DNA of 64,000 nucleotides from Trichoderma breve (Eukaryota > Ascomycota > Sordariomycetes > Hypocreales > Hypocreaceae): positions 682,001 through 746,000 of the forward strand of contig NC_079232.1 of NCBI RefSeq assembly GCF_028502605.1. Direction: 5' to 3'. Below the pieces are notes generated by a model. It was not told the origin of the DNA. It made no database searches and saw only the letters and a program-made list of their open reading frames with translations. The translations under genes were made by a program, and so were the position numbers. This document shows, piece by piece, positions 37,601 through 52,600 of the stretch (position 1 is its first letter; each line of letters opens with the position of its first letter).

Positions 37601-40600
37601 CACCCACGTTCCTTTTTTATTCTTTCGCTTTACTGCTTTTTTGGATTTTGTTGTTTTTTGGTATAAGCTTTTTTTTGGAAAGATGAGACGAAGTTGAGTT
37701 GTGGCGGAGGATATACCATGAGTTAAAAAAACTTGTTGGCTGGCATTTGTATAGCATGCGCGCTGAATTTTATTTTAGAAAAGAAGAAGAGAGATCCAAT
37801 ACAATGAATGAAGAAAGAATTAGAGAAACATTTGTGTGAAGAATGTCATGATTGCAGATGTTGAAAGCAGACACTGCATAGTATTCGCATTATCTAGTAA
37901 TAAACTCTGGGAGGTTCCCTGATGGCCCAAATCCTATAAAATGTAAAATCTAGTAAGATTACTCGTCCTGATCCATATTTTCGTCGTCGTCGTTGTCTTC
38001 ATCCTCTTCATCTTCATCATCCTCGTCTTGACTTGCTTCCTCATCTAATACGACCGGTCAGCAAAAGTAACAACAAGCCTGTTATTCGATTGGAATACTA
38101 ACATTTGACCCTGGGGGTGTATAACCGAGGAATCATCTCATAGGCCACAAAATGTCTCCAATCTGTGCCCGTGTATTGCAACGTCCCCCCAGTCACTCGT
38201 TCAACCCCAGCATCCACATCTTCGTCCTTCGTTTTCGCAGTAGGCTTGAAGTTTATCTCCTCCAGGATGTGGTGCCCGTTGACAGGATACCATATCTGCT
38301 GCATGCTACCCAATTTGATGTGTCGAAGGTTGAGGTTAGGTATGTTTAGCAGTTTTTTCAGCACCTGTGCAAACAGAATCTGTCTGTTTTCCAGCACCTG
38401 GCTTTGATCAAGGGTGCGGTCCTCAGACAACAGTTTGATTCTCCATAGTTCGAGATTCTGGACTGTGTCGGCGAACCTGGCAATGAGTCGCACGAGCTCG
38501 TCGACGGTAAAGGATGTCATGCCCAAGCTAATGTTTTGCAACCGAGGGAATTTTATTGGGGCATTTAGCTGTGCGAGATCGCTAGTTTGTCCATTGAGAG
38601 ATGGGGATTTGGCTTCTTTTTGGGATTCCGTTTCAGATGTTGATTCTTCCGTCGTGAGCCAGTCATACAGGTTTCTGAGGCTATTTCGAGCATCGTATGA
38701 GCTAGCATTGTGCCTTCCGTTGATGCGGAGCTCCTCCAGTCCATCGCAGTGTCGTAGGAACTTGGTCAAGCTATGCCGTTGATACGGTTGATCGTCATTG
38801 CCAATACCATTCGAGTTCGCTTCGAGAGTTAGGTGCAGCCTTTTAAGACCGTGGAGAACAGGAATGATGGAGGCCTCGAAATCTGGATGCATATGAAAAG
38901 CAGAGTCATAAAGCGGGTGACCTTGTCTCTCCATGACTTCAATGGCCTTGGGACGGGCATTTGCCGTTCCTAGCGCATGGATAATGCCCTTGAACATTTG
39001 GTCGACAAAGCCATACTCCATTGGGCCCCGGTTGAAGATTGCATGATTCGTAGGCCGAACGCTGGTTTCCTTCAACATGGTTTGGGTGCCGTAGCTCAAC
39101 CAGTGAGCGTGAGGCCCATCGCGAGATCTCCTGTTAGAGTTGAAGTCACGGACAACCACCGTCTCTAGGTTTGGCAAGTTACCGAAAGCCTCGGCCAAGT
39201 ACTTGGGAACCAGCCCGAGTGACCAGAGCGACTCCTGCTCGACCAAGCGCTGTGCAAACATGCGCGCTTTCTCCCCGCCCATCGAAGGGGTGGTGTGCAT
39301 GCCAAGCTGGTCAAGGCCGAAATGTACGTGGCGCAAGTGTCTGGCCAGACGGCTTTTGGAGATATCTACGAGGGCTCTGAGGCTGAACTCGGAGATCATG
39401 AACTGCTTGCGGGTGAAGAACTCTGTGGTGAAGCTGTAGTAGAGGGCCTCTTCGACGGATTTGCAGGTGATGCGGAGGTTGCACAGCTCGGGGGTGGTGA
39501 GATGCCATGTTATCCTGTCGAGGATCTCTGCTGGGATTTGGAGGAGACGGCAGGACTGGACGTTTTGGCTGGTGGCCATGTCTGCGGGTTGTTGAGACAT
39601 AGTGGCCACTGCCAATTGGTATCAAAAACGAAGGGGATGAAGTTAGGAAAAGGGGCGACCAGAGTGTAGATGTAAACAAACAGCTATTGACTGGGCCGTG
39701 GACAGCCGCAGCTGAAGACGGGAGCGTAGTGTGCTGGTGCTAGAGCTAAGGATTATAGTGGCTGATGGGGTATATGAGATATTGATGCTCTTTGGTGAAA
39801 TAACGGGAGAAGGAATGAAAGTAGATGATGGATTGAAAAAGTTGGGAATGAAGAGGAGACAGGGGAGATGTTGATTGATGTGTGGTGTTTATATAGGTAC
39901 ATGAACAACAAAGAGCTGAACATTCATTTTCCAGATCCCTGAACTGATTTGATGTTCTTAGGCCAGCTGCTGCCTGCTGTTCAATTTCAGTCTCCACCGC
40001 CGTCTGTCGCCCGATTGGCCGGTTTCACCATTTCCCGTCGTGGCAGCTGTACGACCAACAAATTGATCCAAATCATTAGTAGCTAGCGATAAAAGCAAAC
40101 AACAGAGGTAGATGTCGGAAGAAAATTAATATATTCAGTGATAGTACTCGATGTTTGAAGAAGCCATTGGTGATGAGAGATGTTTGAACAAACATAAAAT
40201 TGGAGATGAATGAGCTCTACATGTACCTACTTGCTGTATGACGCTTCCACCTATACATGTAGTAGATGTCGCTGGGCTGTGACATGCAGTTTGCCAACTC
40301 GGAATGCTTTACATGTACCAAACTTTCTATTTTGCCATTGCCATAACAATACCAAGAAAGACCGACATACACCGTGAGTCAATGCCAAACTATCCCAGTG
40401 AATGGCGGATTCATATGACCACTGCTTGGAAAGTAACTTTGGTCTGCGGGAAAAATTGAGGGCGTTCACAATGTCCAATTCACCGAGCGAACAGGTACTT
40501 ACCTATGCAATAACCCTTATTTCTCCTTATCAGAAGCATAAAAATGAGAAGAAGTAGGTAAGTGGAGATAGGGTGAATAGAGAAAAAAGTATGGGATTCT

Positions 40601-43600
40601 GAAGAATTTGCATTCTCAGTCCCAATTCCAAAGGTAGCCGGCCCTCGAGTGTCTTGTCGAGCATTATTCAGCTCATGCTCGAGTATAATTCATATCCCTT
40701 TTTTTTAACACTTCATATTGAACATGTAGTTGAAGCTTCGGGGGCGCCCACATATATCCCGAATGTAGGATGCAAAAATGGCCCGGCATTGGTATGTACA
40801 CTCACTAAGTTTACACCGATGGAAATATAAGGCGGCATCTAGTTTAGCTGATAGCAAATGTCGAATGCTATACCGTGGCCACCACTAGACAAATTTATGG
40901 TAGAATAAATTCTTGCCTCACATTAAAAAAACTTTTCCCAAGATCGGCATTATATTTCAGTGAAAAATTCGCATATAGGTGAAAAATTCTCATGTAGGTG
41001 AAAAACTATCAGATAGGTGGCTTGCAATACTGTCCTCGTCAATTATAAAAAGGCCATGGTCGACCCTCTCTTTTCCCACACCCTCTCTTTTCCCACACAA
41101 CTCACACTTCCACACAACTCACACTCGTCCATTACTCACCATCGACTGTCGAAGCAAGATAATCACCATGAAGGTCTCTTCAATCCTGCCACTTCTCAGC
41201 CTTGGGCTCTCTGTCCTAGCTCGGAATATCCCCCATTATATTGAAGACCCTCAAAACTTCTACGTTAGCGGCGTCGTTAAAGAGGCCGGCAAAGATGATG
41301 AGTTTATTCCGTCAAGACCCGCTGCGAGCAACGACGTCACCTTCTCTTGGTGCAGTGATTACAACCAGAACGCCACTTGTTCTCAGATGAAGCTCAAGCA
41401 CAGCTGGTGTTGTAGGTGCCCTTTGTCCGCTTTCTTTGAACTCTCTAGCTTTGCTAACTGTGGGCTGGTAGATGACCTGGGTGCTTTGGACCCTGTTATT
41501 ACGAAACAGTTGGAGGGTGTTGGCGCATCTAATGGTAGATGCATGATGTTTCGGTAGGTTAACATTAAGTTTGTTGTTTCCACCTATCATTTATACCTAT
41601 AGCTCTTCATCTCTCCCCTCAAGTATCATCAGTCACCATTAACCTGCCATTCGACCAAATGAAAGGCGCAACTCTGACACACTCACAGAAACAATGAATG
41701 CAAGGGCGAACACACGGCCATGTTTGTTGGCGAACATCTGTGGACCAGGTTTCTGTGCCCCATGAGCCACGTGAAATGGCACAAACAGGCAGCGTCAGTT
41801 CGCTGCTGTGCTGGTAACCCAGCGGATCCGTGGTGCGATAAGAAGATCAGGAGCCCGGAAGGATGTGTCGCGCCACCTTAAGCGTCGATTAAATGGATGG
41901 ATTCAGCTGGGCTTTGGGCAGATTTTATGAAAGCCTCTATGCTGTACGGATTGTTCTTGTTGGCAGGTGGGAGGTGTTGAGTCAGGTGTGGCCACTCGTG
42001 ACCCTCTGGTCCAACCCACGCCTTCCTACTTGACGGCAGTCCGTTTTTTGTTGTTTGTTTTCTTCCTTCTTATTGCTAGATAGCTTCACTTAGATCAATT
42101 GATGACTATTGCTCTAGTCCTTTGTTAGGAGGTTAGTGGTGATGCTCGTTGTTAGTTTGGGGACATCTACATGTACCTTAGTACATGTAGGTAGACTCGT
42201 ATACAGTACCAATAGGTATCTAACATGTATCACCGACTTTGAGCAATGGATGTTGATAACAGTACGGAATACAACGAATGTTGATTCGATACTATCTCCA
42301 TCCAAACAAAGCCATTGGCCAATTGAATCCCCTTGCTGATCCAGACTGAGCACATGCGTAACATGAATGATTCGACTGACGATATCAAGAGATTGACCGC
42401 TGCAGCTGTTAGTCATCCCAGCTCTCGCATCCCCATAAATCCAGGCAGCAGGGCCACTGAGATCCCGGCTCTCGGCCAGCCACGTGATGCCGCGTTCTTC
42501 TCGCGCGCCTGCTGAGCGAGATCTAGGCGCGCTGGTGCCTGGAAAGCCCGCTGTAAAGCCTCCCCAGAGCCACAACAGCTAGGGAGCTCCAGCGCTAACC
42601 AGCCCCGGCCGTAGTGGGACAGCTGCGCAACTTCTAGCGGCTGGGCTCCACTAAAAGCTAGGCAGCTCCGGGCCAATTTGCGCCTGTACCTGAGAAATCC
42701 GTCCCAACCCGAGCTAATCTGCAGACTATTAAAAAGGGCGTCGATTATCAGCTTCAGCCCCGAGCATCAAGCTGCTCAACTTTCATCTTTTCTTCTTCTT
42801 TTCTTGCCATTGAAAGCGCAATTGAATCTTGTTGACGCGTCTTTTTAATCTCTCTGCTTCTCTGCATTGAACCAAGTATTGCACAGCACAGCATTCACCT
42901 TTTCATCTCTTCTATTACAAAAGCCGCTAGCAGGAAGCTGGCCATTAGTGGTACTCCTTCCTCTTCTTTCCAACTCCTCCTCAAATCCAACATCACCACC
43001 AGCCATCATGCCTCGAAGAAAGGCTGCCCCTGCGGCTCCTGCTGCTCCCGCAGTGCCGCCGCTGGACGGATGCGTCATTGCCATCAGCGGCAAGTTTGAC
43101 AACTCCAAGCATACCCAAGCCTCTCTCGAGCAGCTCATCAAATCCCTGGGCGGAAGCGTCACCAAGACCGTCGCCAAAAGCACAACCCATGTTGTCTGCA
43201 GTGAAGATGATTACAACAACAACACGGCAAAGGTCGCTGCCGGCAAGGCCAAAGACTTGCCTGTAGTCAGCCCAGCCTGGATCTTTGAGTCCGAGAAGGA
43301 GAATAAGACAATCGACCCACAGACCCATGTCTGGGGCAGCGACAAGTCTGCCGGCCCACAAACCAATGGCAAAAAGAGACCCATCATGGTGTCCAAGAGC
43401 GACGATGACGAAGAGCCCGAGACCAAAAAGGCCAAAACCACAAAGGCCGCAAAAGGAGCAAAGGGCAAGGCTAAAGCTGCCGACCCTGAGCCCGAGTCCG
43501 AAGAGAAAGAAGCAAGCCAGGTGGCAGAGGGCCAATTCATTAAGAAGAAGGATTTCACAATTCCAGTAGACGAGCATTGCCCGCTGGTCCACACCGTGGT

Positions 43601-46600
43601 ATACATTGACCCTGATTCTGGCCTGATCTACGATGCTTCCCTCAACCAGACGAATGCATCCAACAATAACAACAAGTTTTACCGCGTCCAGGTGAGTTTG
43701 AGTCCAGCTCGTGTCTATTGACCACATACTGATCCGCGTCTGCCCAGGTTGTATTTGACGCCAAAGCAAACCAATACAAGACATGGACTCGGTGGGGCCG
43801 TGTCGGAGAAACCGGCCAAAGTGCCATTCTCGGCAACGGCACATCAGCGGATGCAATCAAGAACTTTGAAAAGAAGTTTAAAGACAAGTCTGGCCTGTCT
43901 TGGGACAACAGGGGCGATAATCCAAAGCCAGGAAAGTATGCCTTTGTTGAGCGAAGCTACAATCCAGACGACGAGGACGAGGACGATGCCAACAAGGCCG
44001 ACGACAAGGCCGACGACAAGGCCGGTGTGAAAAAAGAAGACGATGAAGAGGTCAAGATTGCGGATTGCACTCTTGAACCCCAAGTCAAGTCTCTTATGGA
44101 GCTCATCTTCAACCAGCAGTATTTCCAGGCCACTATGACTGCCCTGAATTACGATGCGAACAAGCTCCCTCTAGGAAAACTGAGCAAAACGACCATTACT
44201 CGCGGTTTCCAACAGCTCAAGGATCTCGCGGCCTTGATGGACGATGCCTCTCTTGCGGCCAGCAAGTGGAACACTACCGTTGCTAATGCCACGGAAATGC
44301 TTTCCAACATGTATTACTCCATCATTCCTCACGCATTTGGTCGCAACCGTCCTCCTATTATCCGAGACAATGCCCTGCTCAAGAAGGAGATTGAGCTGCT
44401 GGAAAGCTTGTCAGACATGAAGGATGCTGCAGACATTATGAAGATTGACCGCAAATCAACAGACACAGTCCATCCCCTCGATAAGCAGTTCCAGAGCTTG
44501 GGTCTCAACGAAATGACCGTACTAGACAAGGAGAGCACTGAATTCCAGTATCTGGAAGACTACCTTCACGGCTCCAAGGGAGAGAGCCACGGTCATACCT
44601 ACAAGGTCCAGGACATTTTCCGAATCGAACGACAAGGAGAAAACATCCGCTTCGACGACTATGTCGAGAAGAGCAAGATCGGCGCCAACCGCCGTCTTCT
44701 CTGGCACGGCTCGCGCGCTACAAATTTCGGTGGTATCCTTAGTCAGGGTCTGCGAATCGCGCCGCCAGAAGCCCCCGTCTCTGGTTACATGTTTGGCAAA
44801 GGTATCTACCTGGCTGACATGTCATCCAAGTCGGCCAACTACTGCTGCTCGTACATCTCCGGAGGCCAGGCACTTCTGCTTCTCTGCGAAGCCAAGCTGG
44901 GTGATCCTATGCAGCAATTGACCAATGCGAGCTACAACGCCGACACTTCTGCAAAGTCGCAAGGCATGGAAAGTACCTGGGGTATGGGTATGACAGCGCC
45001 GCCCAAGTGGAAGGACGCTGGAGAGGTGCATGAGAGCCTCAAGGGCATTCAGATTGTGAGTCGATTCCTTCTTCCTATTTTCTCTTCTTTCTCTATTTAT
45101 TCCATACTCCATGCTCCACGTATACCAAAGTATGAGCATCAGTTGCTAACATGAGCAATAGCCCGACGTTTCCCACAAGCCCTGTGCCACCAACGTAGAC
45201 GGCGCATATCTCATGTACAACGAGTACATCTGCTACGATGTCTCGCAGGTAAAGCTGCGCTATCTCTTGCGTGTTCAGATGTAAACAGAAAGTCGAACTT
45301 CACGTAGTATTGTAAAATTTTCTTCATATCTTCTATGATGGGATGACTGGGTGTAATGATGGAAACACTTTTCGGTCCACAAGGGGGCCATTGGAGTTCT
45401 GGGGTGCGGCTTCTGTGTAAAAATAGCTTGCAAAATTGTGTTTTAAGTATTGCTGATGACTAGACGAATAAACTGACTATTTCGTAACCTGCCGTTTCCC
45501 CCCCTCATACTACAGCTTTCATTCTGATCTGTGAGATGCCTATACTTAATCACCGAGAGGATATGCGTGCAAAATCTGCCCGTAATACAACTCGGCATCC
45601 TTGGACGCGAGAAAGATGAAGCTGGGAGCAATCTCGCTCGGCTGACCAGGCCTTCCAATCCCGGATTTCTTTCCAAAACCTTCCATCTGTTCCGCAGGGC
45701 GCGAGGCAGGCTGAAGAGGTGTATGAACAGGGCCAGGAGCTACAGCGTTGACGCGGATACCCTTGGGCATGAGCTGTTTCGCGAGCGACTGTGTAAACGA
45801 AGTTATGGCGCCCTTTGTAGATGCGTAGTCTACCATTGCAGCTGTGCCTCTGAATGCAACAGTGGAAGTTGTGTTGATGATACTGCCGCCTTTCTCCATA
45901 TGCGGCACAGCATACTTTGTAACAGCAAACATCTGCAAAATATTACTCCTAAAAGTACTCTCCACCACATCAAGATCAATCTCCGTAATGTCCTCGCACA
46001 TGACCTGCTTCGAGGCGTTGTTGACGAGGACGTGCAGCGCACCGAATTTTTGCATGTGCTGCTCAACGGCTTTGCGGCACGTCTCGTTGTCCATGAGGTT
46101 TCCTGGGATGAGGAGGCATTGCTTGCCCTCTTTTTCGACCATTTTCTTGGTTTCTTGGGCGTCTTGTTCTTCTTCGGGGAGGTAGACTATCGTTACGTCT
46201 GAGCCTTCCCGGGCGAAGAGGACTGCGACGGAGCGGCCTATGCCGGAGCTGTGAAATAAAATTGTTGGGTGCTTTATTCTTTTTACGGTTGAGTTTAGAC
46301 GGTATTGTTTATTACTTACTCTCCGCCAGTGATTAAAGCTTTGTTGCCTTTGAGTTTTCCAGCTGCTAGATATTCTTGATGTTCATGCTTTCCTTCCAAA
46401 GCGGTTGCTTCACTGGTTGGCTTCATATCTTTCTCCAAGCTAATGTCAATGTCAGTCGGACATTCTTTGTTAATCAGTTTTTTAACAAGATAATTTACCC
46501 GGGAAGGTCCTGTCTTTGGGCTTCCTCGACGGGCTTGAAGCTACCAGATTCTGTGCGAGACATTGTGTGAAATTTGATCCTTGAAATTGCTGAAGTAGTG

Positions 46601-49600
46601 TTTGGTGCAGGGTATTTGCGGATGGCGACGCAGTATAATTGGCGTTGAGGAATAAAGTGTCTGAAAGAGACGCGGGCAGCGGCACTGAACATGATTTCGG
46701 GTTTAAAGAATTGCATACACCTATCGCAAGCGCTTTTATCCTTTCTATATTAATTCGCTGTGTTGGGTATCTTACAGGGTTGCGTTTCCGTGATGTCATT
46801 TACTGTGGCCGGACATGGTGATTTTCAAATGACATCAATGTTGGCGAATCCTGGATGTCAATGATGCTTTCAATTGTTCTTGCCCCACCGACATATAAAG
46901 GTTAACAATTTTAGAAAAACGATTCTGCTGTAAGATGTCAGACTTGTTTCATCGACACCTTGAGCTTAATGTGTCTCTATTGATCGTCTGCGCTAAATTG
47001 AAGTTTAATCCTCTTCTTACATGGTGGATGTGTATTAGCGCAAGAATTCGACATGATTGGACATGGCGAATTACAGCCGATTCCCACACCTTAAAATTCT
47101 CTATTAAATAGCATGAAGGTAAGAAAAGACCAATGAAATAATAGAAAGACCGACAGGGATCAAGCGGAAATGCCGAGAAGTATGCCCGTCGACTTCTAAC
47201 TAGATGCCGGGCCATTAGAAACAAATACTGCGATGATCGCAGCGTAGGCAGCAGTGACAACCATCATCTCTAGGTTAGATGCCCTCAACAATACTGATAC
47301 CAGACATGCAAACACCACGATACAGATTGAAATAATGACAATTTGGATGCTCTTCCTTGAATCATATGACAGGGCAATAAGAGGAGCTATCAAAAAGATA
47401 GCCGTGACTATCCCTATAATGACTCGAGAAACTATCTCTGAAATTAGTGTGGCATTCTGGGAAGACGATGCCTGATTCATTCCGAAAGGACTGGCGTTCT
47501 CAACGTTATTCTGAGACGATTTAGATATCCGCGAATATCGAAACCACCGTAAAAGTTGATGAATGGAACGCTGTAAGGGGTCTTGTCGAGTACGAGGTGT
47601 CTGATCTACCCTCAGGAGTCTTGTTTTATACATTTCATATAAGGTAATGTCTGTCCTGAGACTGCATTGTTTTTCATCATCAAGGAGCGCGAATGTATCC
47701 ATAGACATAATCGTATTAAAAGCAATCAACGCCTCATCTTACTCAAGATTAATAAGATGCATTGGAATTTGAGAAATTATACATACCATACTGCTTTAAT
47801 GATTGACGGAGTTGCTGTATAAGCTCCTTTGAAACTGCTTGGACAGTAGAAGGTAGTGTTTCATCCCTTTTACAATGCCTCAACCCCAGCCTATCTGTCG
47901 AGGATGGCTCCACGTTCAAGCTGAGGCCAAGTTGATAGATGAGATGATCTATTTCGGCAACCTCGGCCTCAAGATACCGCAAATTCAGTAAGTGTGAAGT
48001 CTTGAAGCGACGGAAGCCATGTAGCGTAAGGTTGCTGTCGGCTGTGCTAGCCTGCCAGTGGTTGGGGAACTGTTCGCTCAGGCTTTGACTGGGTTGAATG
48101 GGCTCCATAGGCCTGCTGTGAGTTAATAAGCGTGCAGATTGATAAGCTTAGCCCACATATATTGATGTACCTGAAAATCGGTTTAATGATCCTTTAGCCT
48201 TGAGTGTAACGTTTCTGTTCCGAACGTCTCTGTGGATGAAGCTTTGTTGCAGTCTAAGAATTCAACAAGTTTAAAATTGGGTAGAAAGCAGATGTACGCA
48301 ACGATAAATTTCAATTGAGTGTCAAAATATTGTACAGCAATCTGCCTTGAATCCCTCTGCAATGGAGGACCCCAGCTCCTGAATTATTTAGTGCCCCAAG
48401 TCGCCTCACTATCTGGCTCAACGCGAGGCTCACAGCCGGAGAGACAAATAGTATCGGTACACGTTTTATAAGCGATATGTAAGATCAGCTCTTGACTCGT
48501 TTGGTGCCCAAACTGCCTTATCATCTGGCATAATACGAGGATCTCGGCCTAAGAGACAAATAGTATTCGCACACGTTGTGCAAGCGATATGCGAAATCAG
48601 CTGCCGAGTTGTTTGGTACCCAAGCTGCCTTACCATCTGGCGCAGCGCGAGGCTCAAGGCCTGAGAGACAAATGGTGTTCGCACACGTTTTATGAACATG
48701 CAGTGCCTCTTCACAATTACCCCTCTAACATTGAACCTGCCTGCACAAATGCAACAGCATGCATGAACTAACGCCCAACCCGGAAACCCGACAAAGTAGA
48801 CGAGAGCTGAGCCTCATGCTACTGATGGATACATATAAGTGACCGATACAATCTAGTAATATCGTCAATTAATATATCGTGCAGCCAAGATTCTTTTGCA
48901 CAATCGTCATCCAATTATCAGAGAAATATCATGTCGGATCCCAATAACTACACCATTGGGTGGATCAGCGCCATCGAAATCGAGTACATTGCTGCGCAAG
49001 CATTTCTCGACGAGCGACATAAAGGGCCAAGACAGGTCCATAAGAACGATGAGAATTGCTATACGCTGGGCAGAATTGGTAACCACAACGTGGTAATAAC
49101 AGTTCTGCCTCGAGGAGACAATGGCGTGGCTGCAGCAGCAATGGCGGCAAAGGATATGATGCACACCTTTCCTAACGTCAGGGTATGTCTGATGGTCGGT
49201 ATTGGTGGCGGCGCACCTAGCAAAAGACATGACATACGTCTTGGAGATGTTGTTGTCAGTATTCCCACATTTTCCGAAAGGAGTGGTAACCTGGGTGGTG
49301 TGGTTCAGTATGATTATGGGAGAACGATTCAGAAGAGGTGCTTTCAAGGCGCGAGATACTTGAATCAACCGGACAAAGCTTTGCGTAATGCGGCCAATGG
49401 GCTCAGCGCAAAGTTTAAGAGCGAGGGGAATAATATCGACACAGTCATCAACGCCATCCTCGAGAAAAATGAAAAGCTACGAAAAGAATACAGTCGACCA
49501 GATCCAGACTCCGATAAACTCTATTCAAGCGACCCTGTCCAAATATCAGGCACTGATGAGAATCTTGCATCAGAACTAATACAACGACCTAAAAGGTCTG

Positions 49601-52600
49601 AGAAGGAAGACAATCCGGCAATTCACTACGGGCTGATTGCTTCGGCCGATGGCTTCATGGAAGACGCTCAGATTCGAGATATACTCGCAGAGGAACTCGA
49701 CGTCTTGTGCTTTGAAATGGAAGCTGCAGGATTGATGAACAGCTTCCCGTGCCTAGTAATTCGCGGCATTTGCGATTACTCGGATAGGCACTGGTTCAAG
49801 GAGTGGCGAGGCTATGCAGCCATGACCGCAGCAGCATATGCAAAGGCACTCCTTGAAATGGTGCCAGCGCGAGAAGTCAACACAATGCAAACTATTAGTG
49901 GTAAGTGGTCTCCTAAACTACACAAAAGGTACATGCTAATAGAAGCAGATCTTGTCCCGCCTGACCTTATGGAGAGAGCAAGAAACTTCATCGCACCGCT
50001 TTGGGGTAGCAATAAGAAAGATGCCGTTCCTGTGTCTGGTATGTCTTTTTCTATTATATACAGTAACATCTTTGAATAAACGCTGACATCTGGATCCTAG
50101 TAATAGCGGAGCCTAAAGAGGCTCAGACAAAGGACAGAAGCAAAGATCAACCCTACCAGATGCTCCCAACTCAACCAGCCATAGAGCAACCATCAACTTT
50201 GGGAGGTGTTGACCCCGAGGAGACTCGGTCAAAGGACAATGGCAAAGACCAGCTCTACCAGATGTCCCCAACTCAACCAGCCGTAGCCCAGTCACCGATT
50301 ATGGGAGGCGTTGAGTTCAAGGAGACTCTGGGAAGGGACAGAGGCATATGGCAGGACCACCATATGCCCCCAAATCAAAAAGCGACAATGCCACCGGCTA
50401 CTAATGGCTTCACTAGCGGCCAGACTGAGATTAAGCATGTGTACATTGCAGTGATGGGAGTCACTGGCGCTGGGAAGAGCTCTCTCATCTCCCTGTGTAC
50501 TGGCAAAAATGTTAAGATCGGCCATAACTTGGAGTCATGTGAGTATACAGTCATCATTCTAGTCTTTGGACAGACTAATTAACAACATTGACTGCCAGGT
50601 ACTGCCGATGTCGAGGATGTCGAATTCATGCTCAACGACCACGTCTGTGTCCACCTCATTGACACACCAGGCTTTGACGATACAAGCCGCTCTGATGTAG
50701 AGGTGCTGCAAAACATCGCTCTCTGGCTTAAAGAGTCGTTCGAACAGGGTACCAAGCTTAGCGGCATCATCTATCTGCACCGCATCATTGATGTCCGCAT
50801 GGCTGGCTCTACACTCCGCAACCTATCGATGTTCAAGAAGCTATGCGGTGAAGAGGCATATTCGTCAGTCGTCCTGGCCACCAGTATGTGGACCCAGGTC
50901 GATGAGGCTACAGGTGCGCAGCGCGAGCGGGAACTCATTGAGACGAAGAAGTTTTGGGGCTACATGCATGACAAAGGCAGCAAAATCTTCCGTCTGAACC
51001 AGACGCGCGAAAGCTGCCTCGGAATCATCAAGTATATCCTCTCCTTGGGCTCAACCACCCTTCTTGAGCTGCAAGACGAGATCGTCAACCAAGGTCGCCA
51101 AATTGAGGATACTGAGGCCGGCGTACAACTTAACGAAGATATTATCCACGAGCGCGAGAAGCACCAAGCTGAGCTGGTAGCCCTGAAGGCGCAGATGCAG
51201 GAGGAGATGGCAGAGCACGATGCTGAGCTGCAACGCGCTTTGAGGGAGGAGTACGATGAGCTCAAAGAGAACATTCGCCGCAGTGTTGAGGAGCAGGCCA
51301 AGCTCAAGCAGGACCTCAAAGATGTTCACGAACGCAAAGAGCGCGAGTTGTTCGAGCTCAAGAAGCAGATGGAGGCTGAGCGCAAGAAGTATGATGAGAA
51401 CCAGAAGCGGCAAGCCGAGGAGGACGCCAGGCGCGTGAAAGCTTGGGCAGAGCATCGTCAGACGCCACTTCACCTTGCGGTCCAGGACGGAAAAGCAGAT
51501 CTGGTTGAGTCGCTTCTTATGCAAGGAGACAATATTGAAGCTCAAGATATAAACGGCAGAACACCACTTCACCTTGCAGTTGTCAAAGGAAACCTGGATA
51601 TGGCCAAGTTGCTACTTGACCGAGGAGCGAATATCGAGGCTAAGAAAGACGAAGGCCGAACACCACTCTTCAATGCAATTTGCAACGGAAATGAAGAGAT
51701 GGCCAAGTTGCTACTTACTCGAGGAGCTGACATTGAAGCTCCGGAATTTGAGAATTGGACAGCTCTTCATGTTATGGCTGCTAATGGAAGGAAAGAAATG
51801 GTTAAATTTCTTCTTGACCATGGAGCTAATATTGAGCCTACAACAAATGTCGGCGGTACACCACTCGGTCTTGCCGTTGAGAAAAACCAAGAAGATGTGG
51901 CTAAGCTGCTGCTCAATCGAGGAGCTGATATTGACATGAAGCAGAGAAAAGGCGCTTGGACAATGCTTCATCTTATGGTTGACTTTGGAACGGCAGACAT
52001 GGTCAACTTTCTTCTTGACCATGGAGCTAACATTGAAGCCAAGCTGGACAACGGCTGCACACCATTTGGCGTTGCAATTGAGAGAGGCAAAGAAGATATG
52101 GCTAAGCTGCTGCTTAATCGAGGAGCTGATATTAACATGGAGCAGAGAAAAGATTCTAATACGAGTCTTCACCTTATGGTCGAACTTGGGAAGACAGACA
52201 TGGTTAAGTTTCTTCTTGACCATGGAGCTAATATTGAAGCCAAGAACGATATCAGCAATACGCCACTTGGTCTCGCAGTTGAGCTTGGGAAAATCAACAT
52301 AGCTAACATACTGCTGAATCGAGGCGCTAACATTAAAGCTCGTCAGCGAAAAGATGGTGTTACGAGTCTTCATCTTATGGCTGAATTTGGAAAGTTGGAT
52401 ATGGTTGAGTTTCTTCTTGACCATGGAGCTGATATTGAGGCCAAGTCGAAGAAGGGCCATACACCGCTTAGCTACGCAAGGGACTTTAAAAAAGTGGATG
52501 TGATCGAGCTGCTGCTTGATCACGGAGCCAGGGCTTAAGCTATAGTTCGATAGAAGATCTTAAACACATATACATACATAGAGAGTTTATTAGGCCAAAT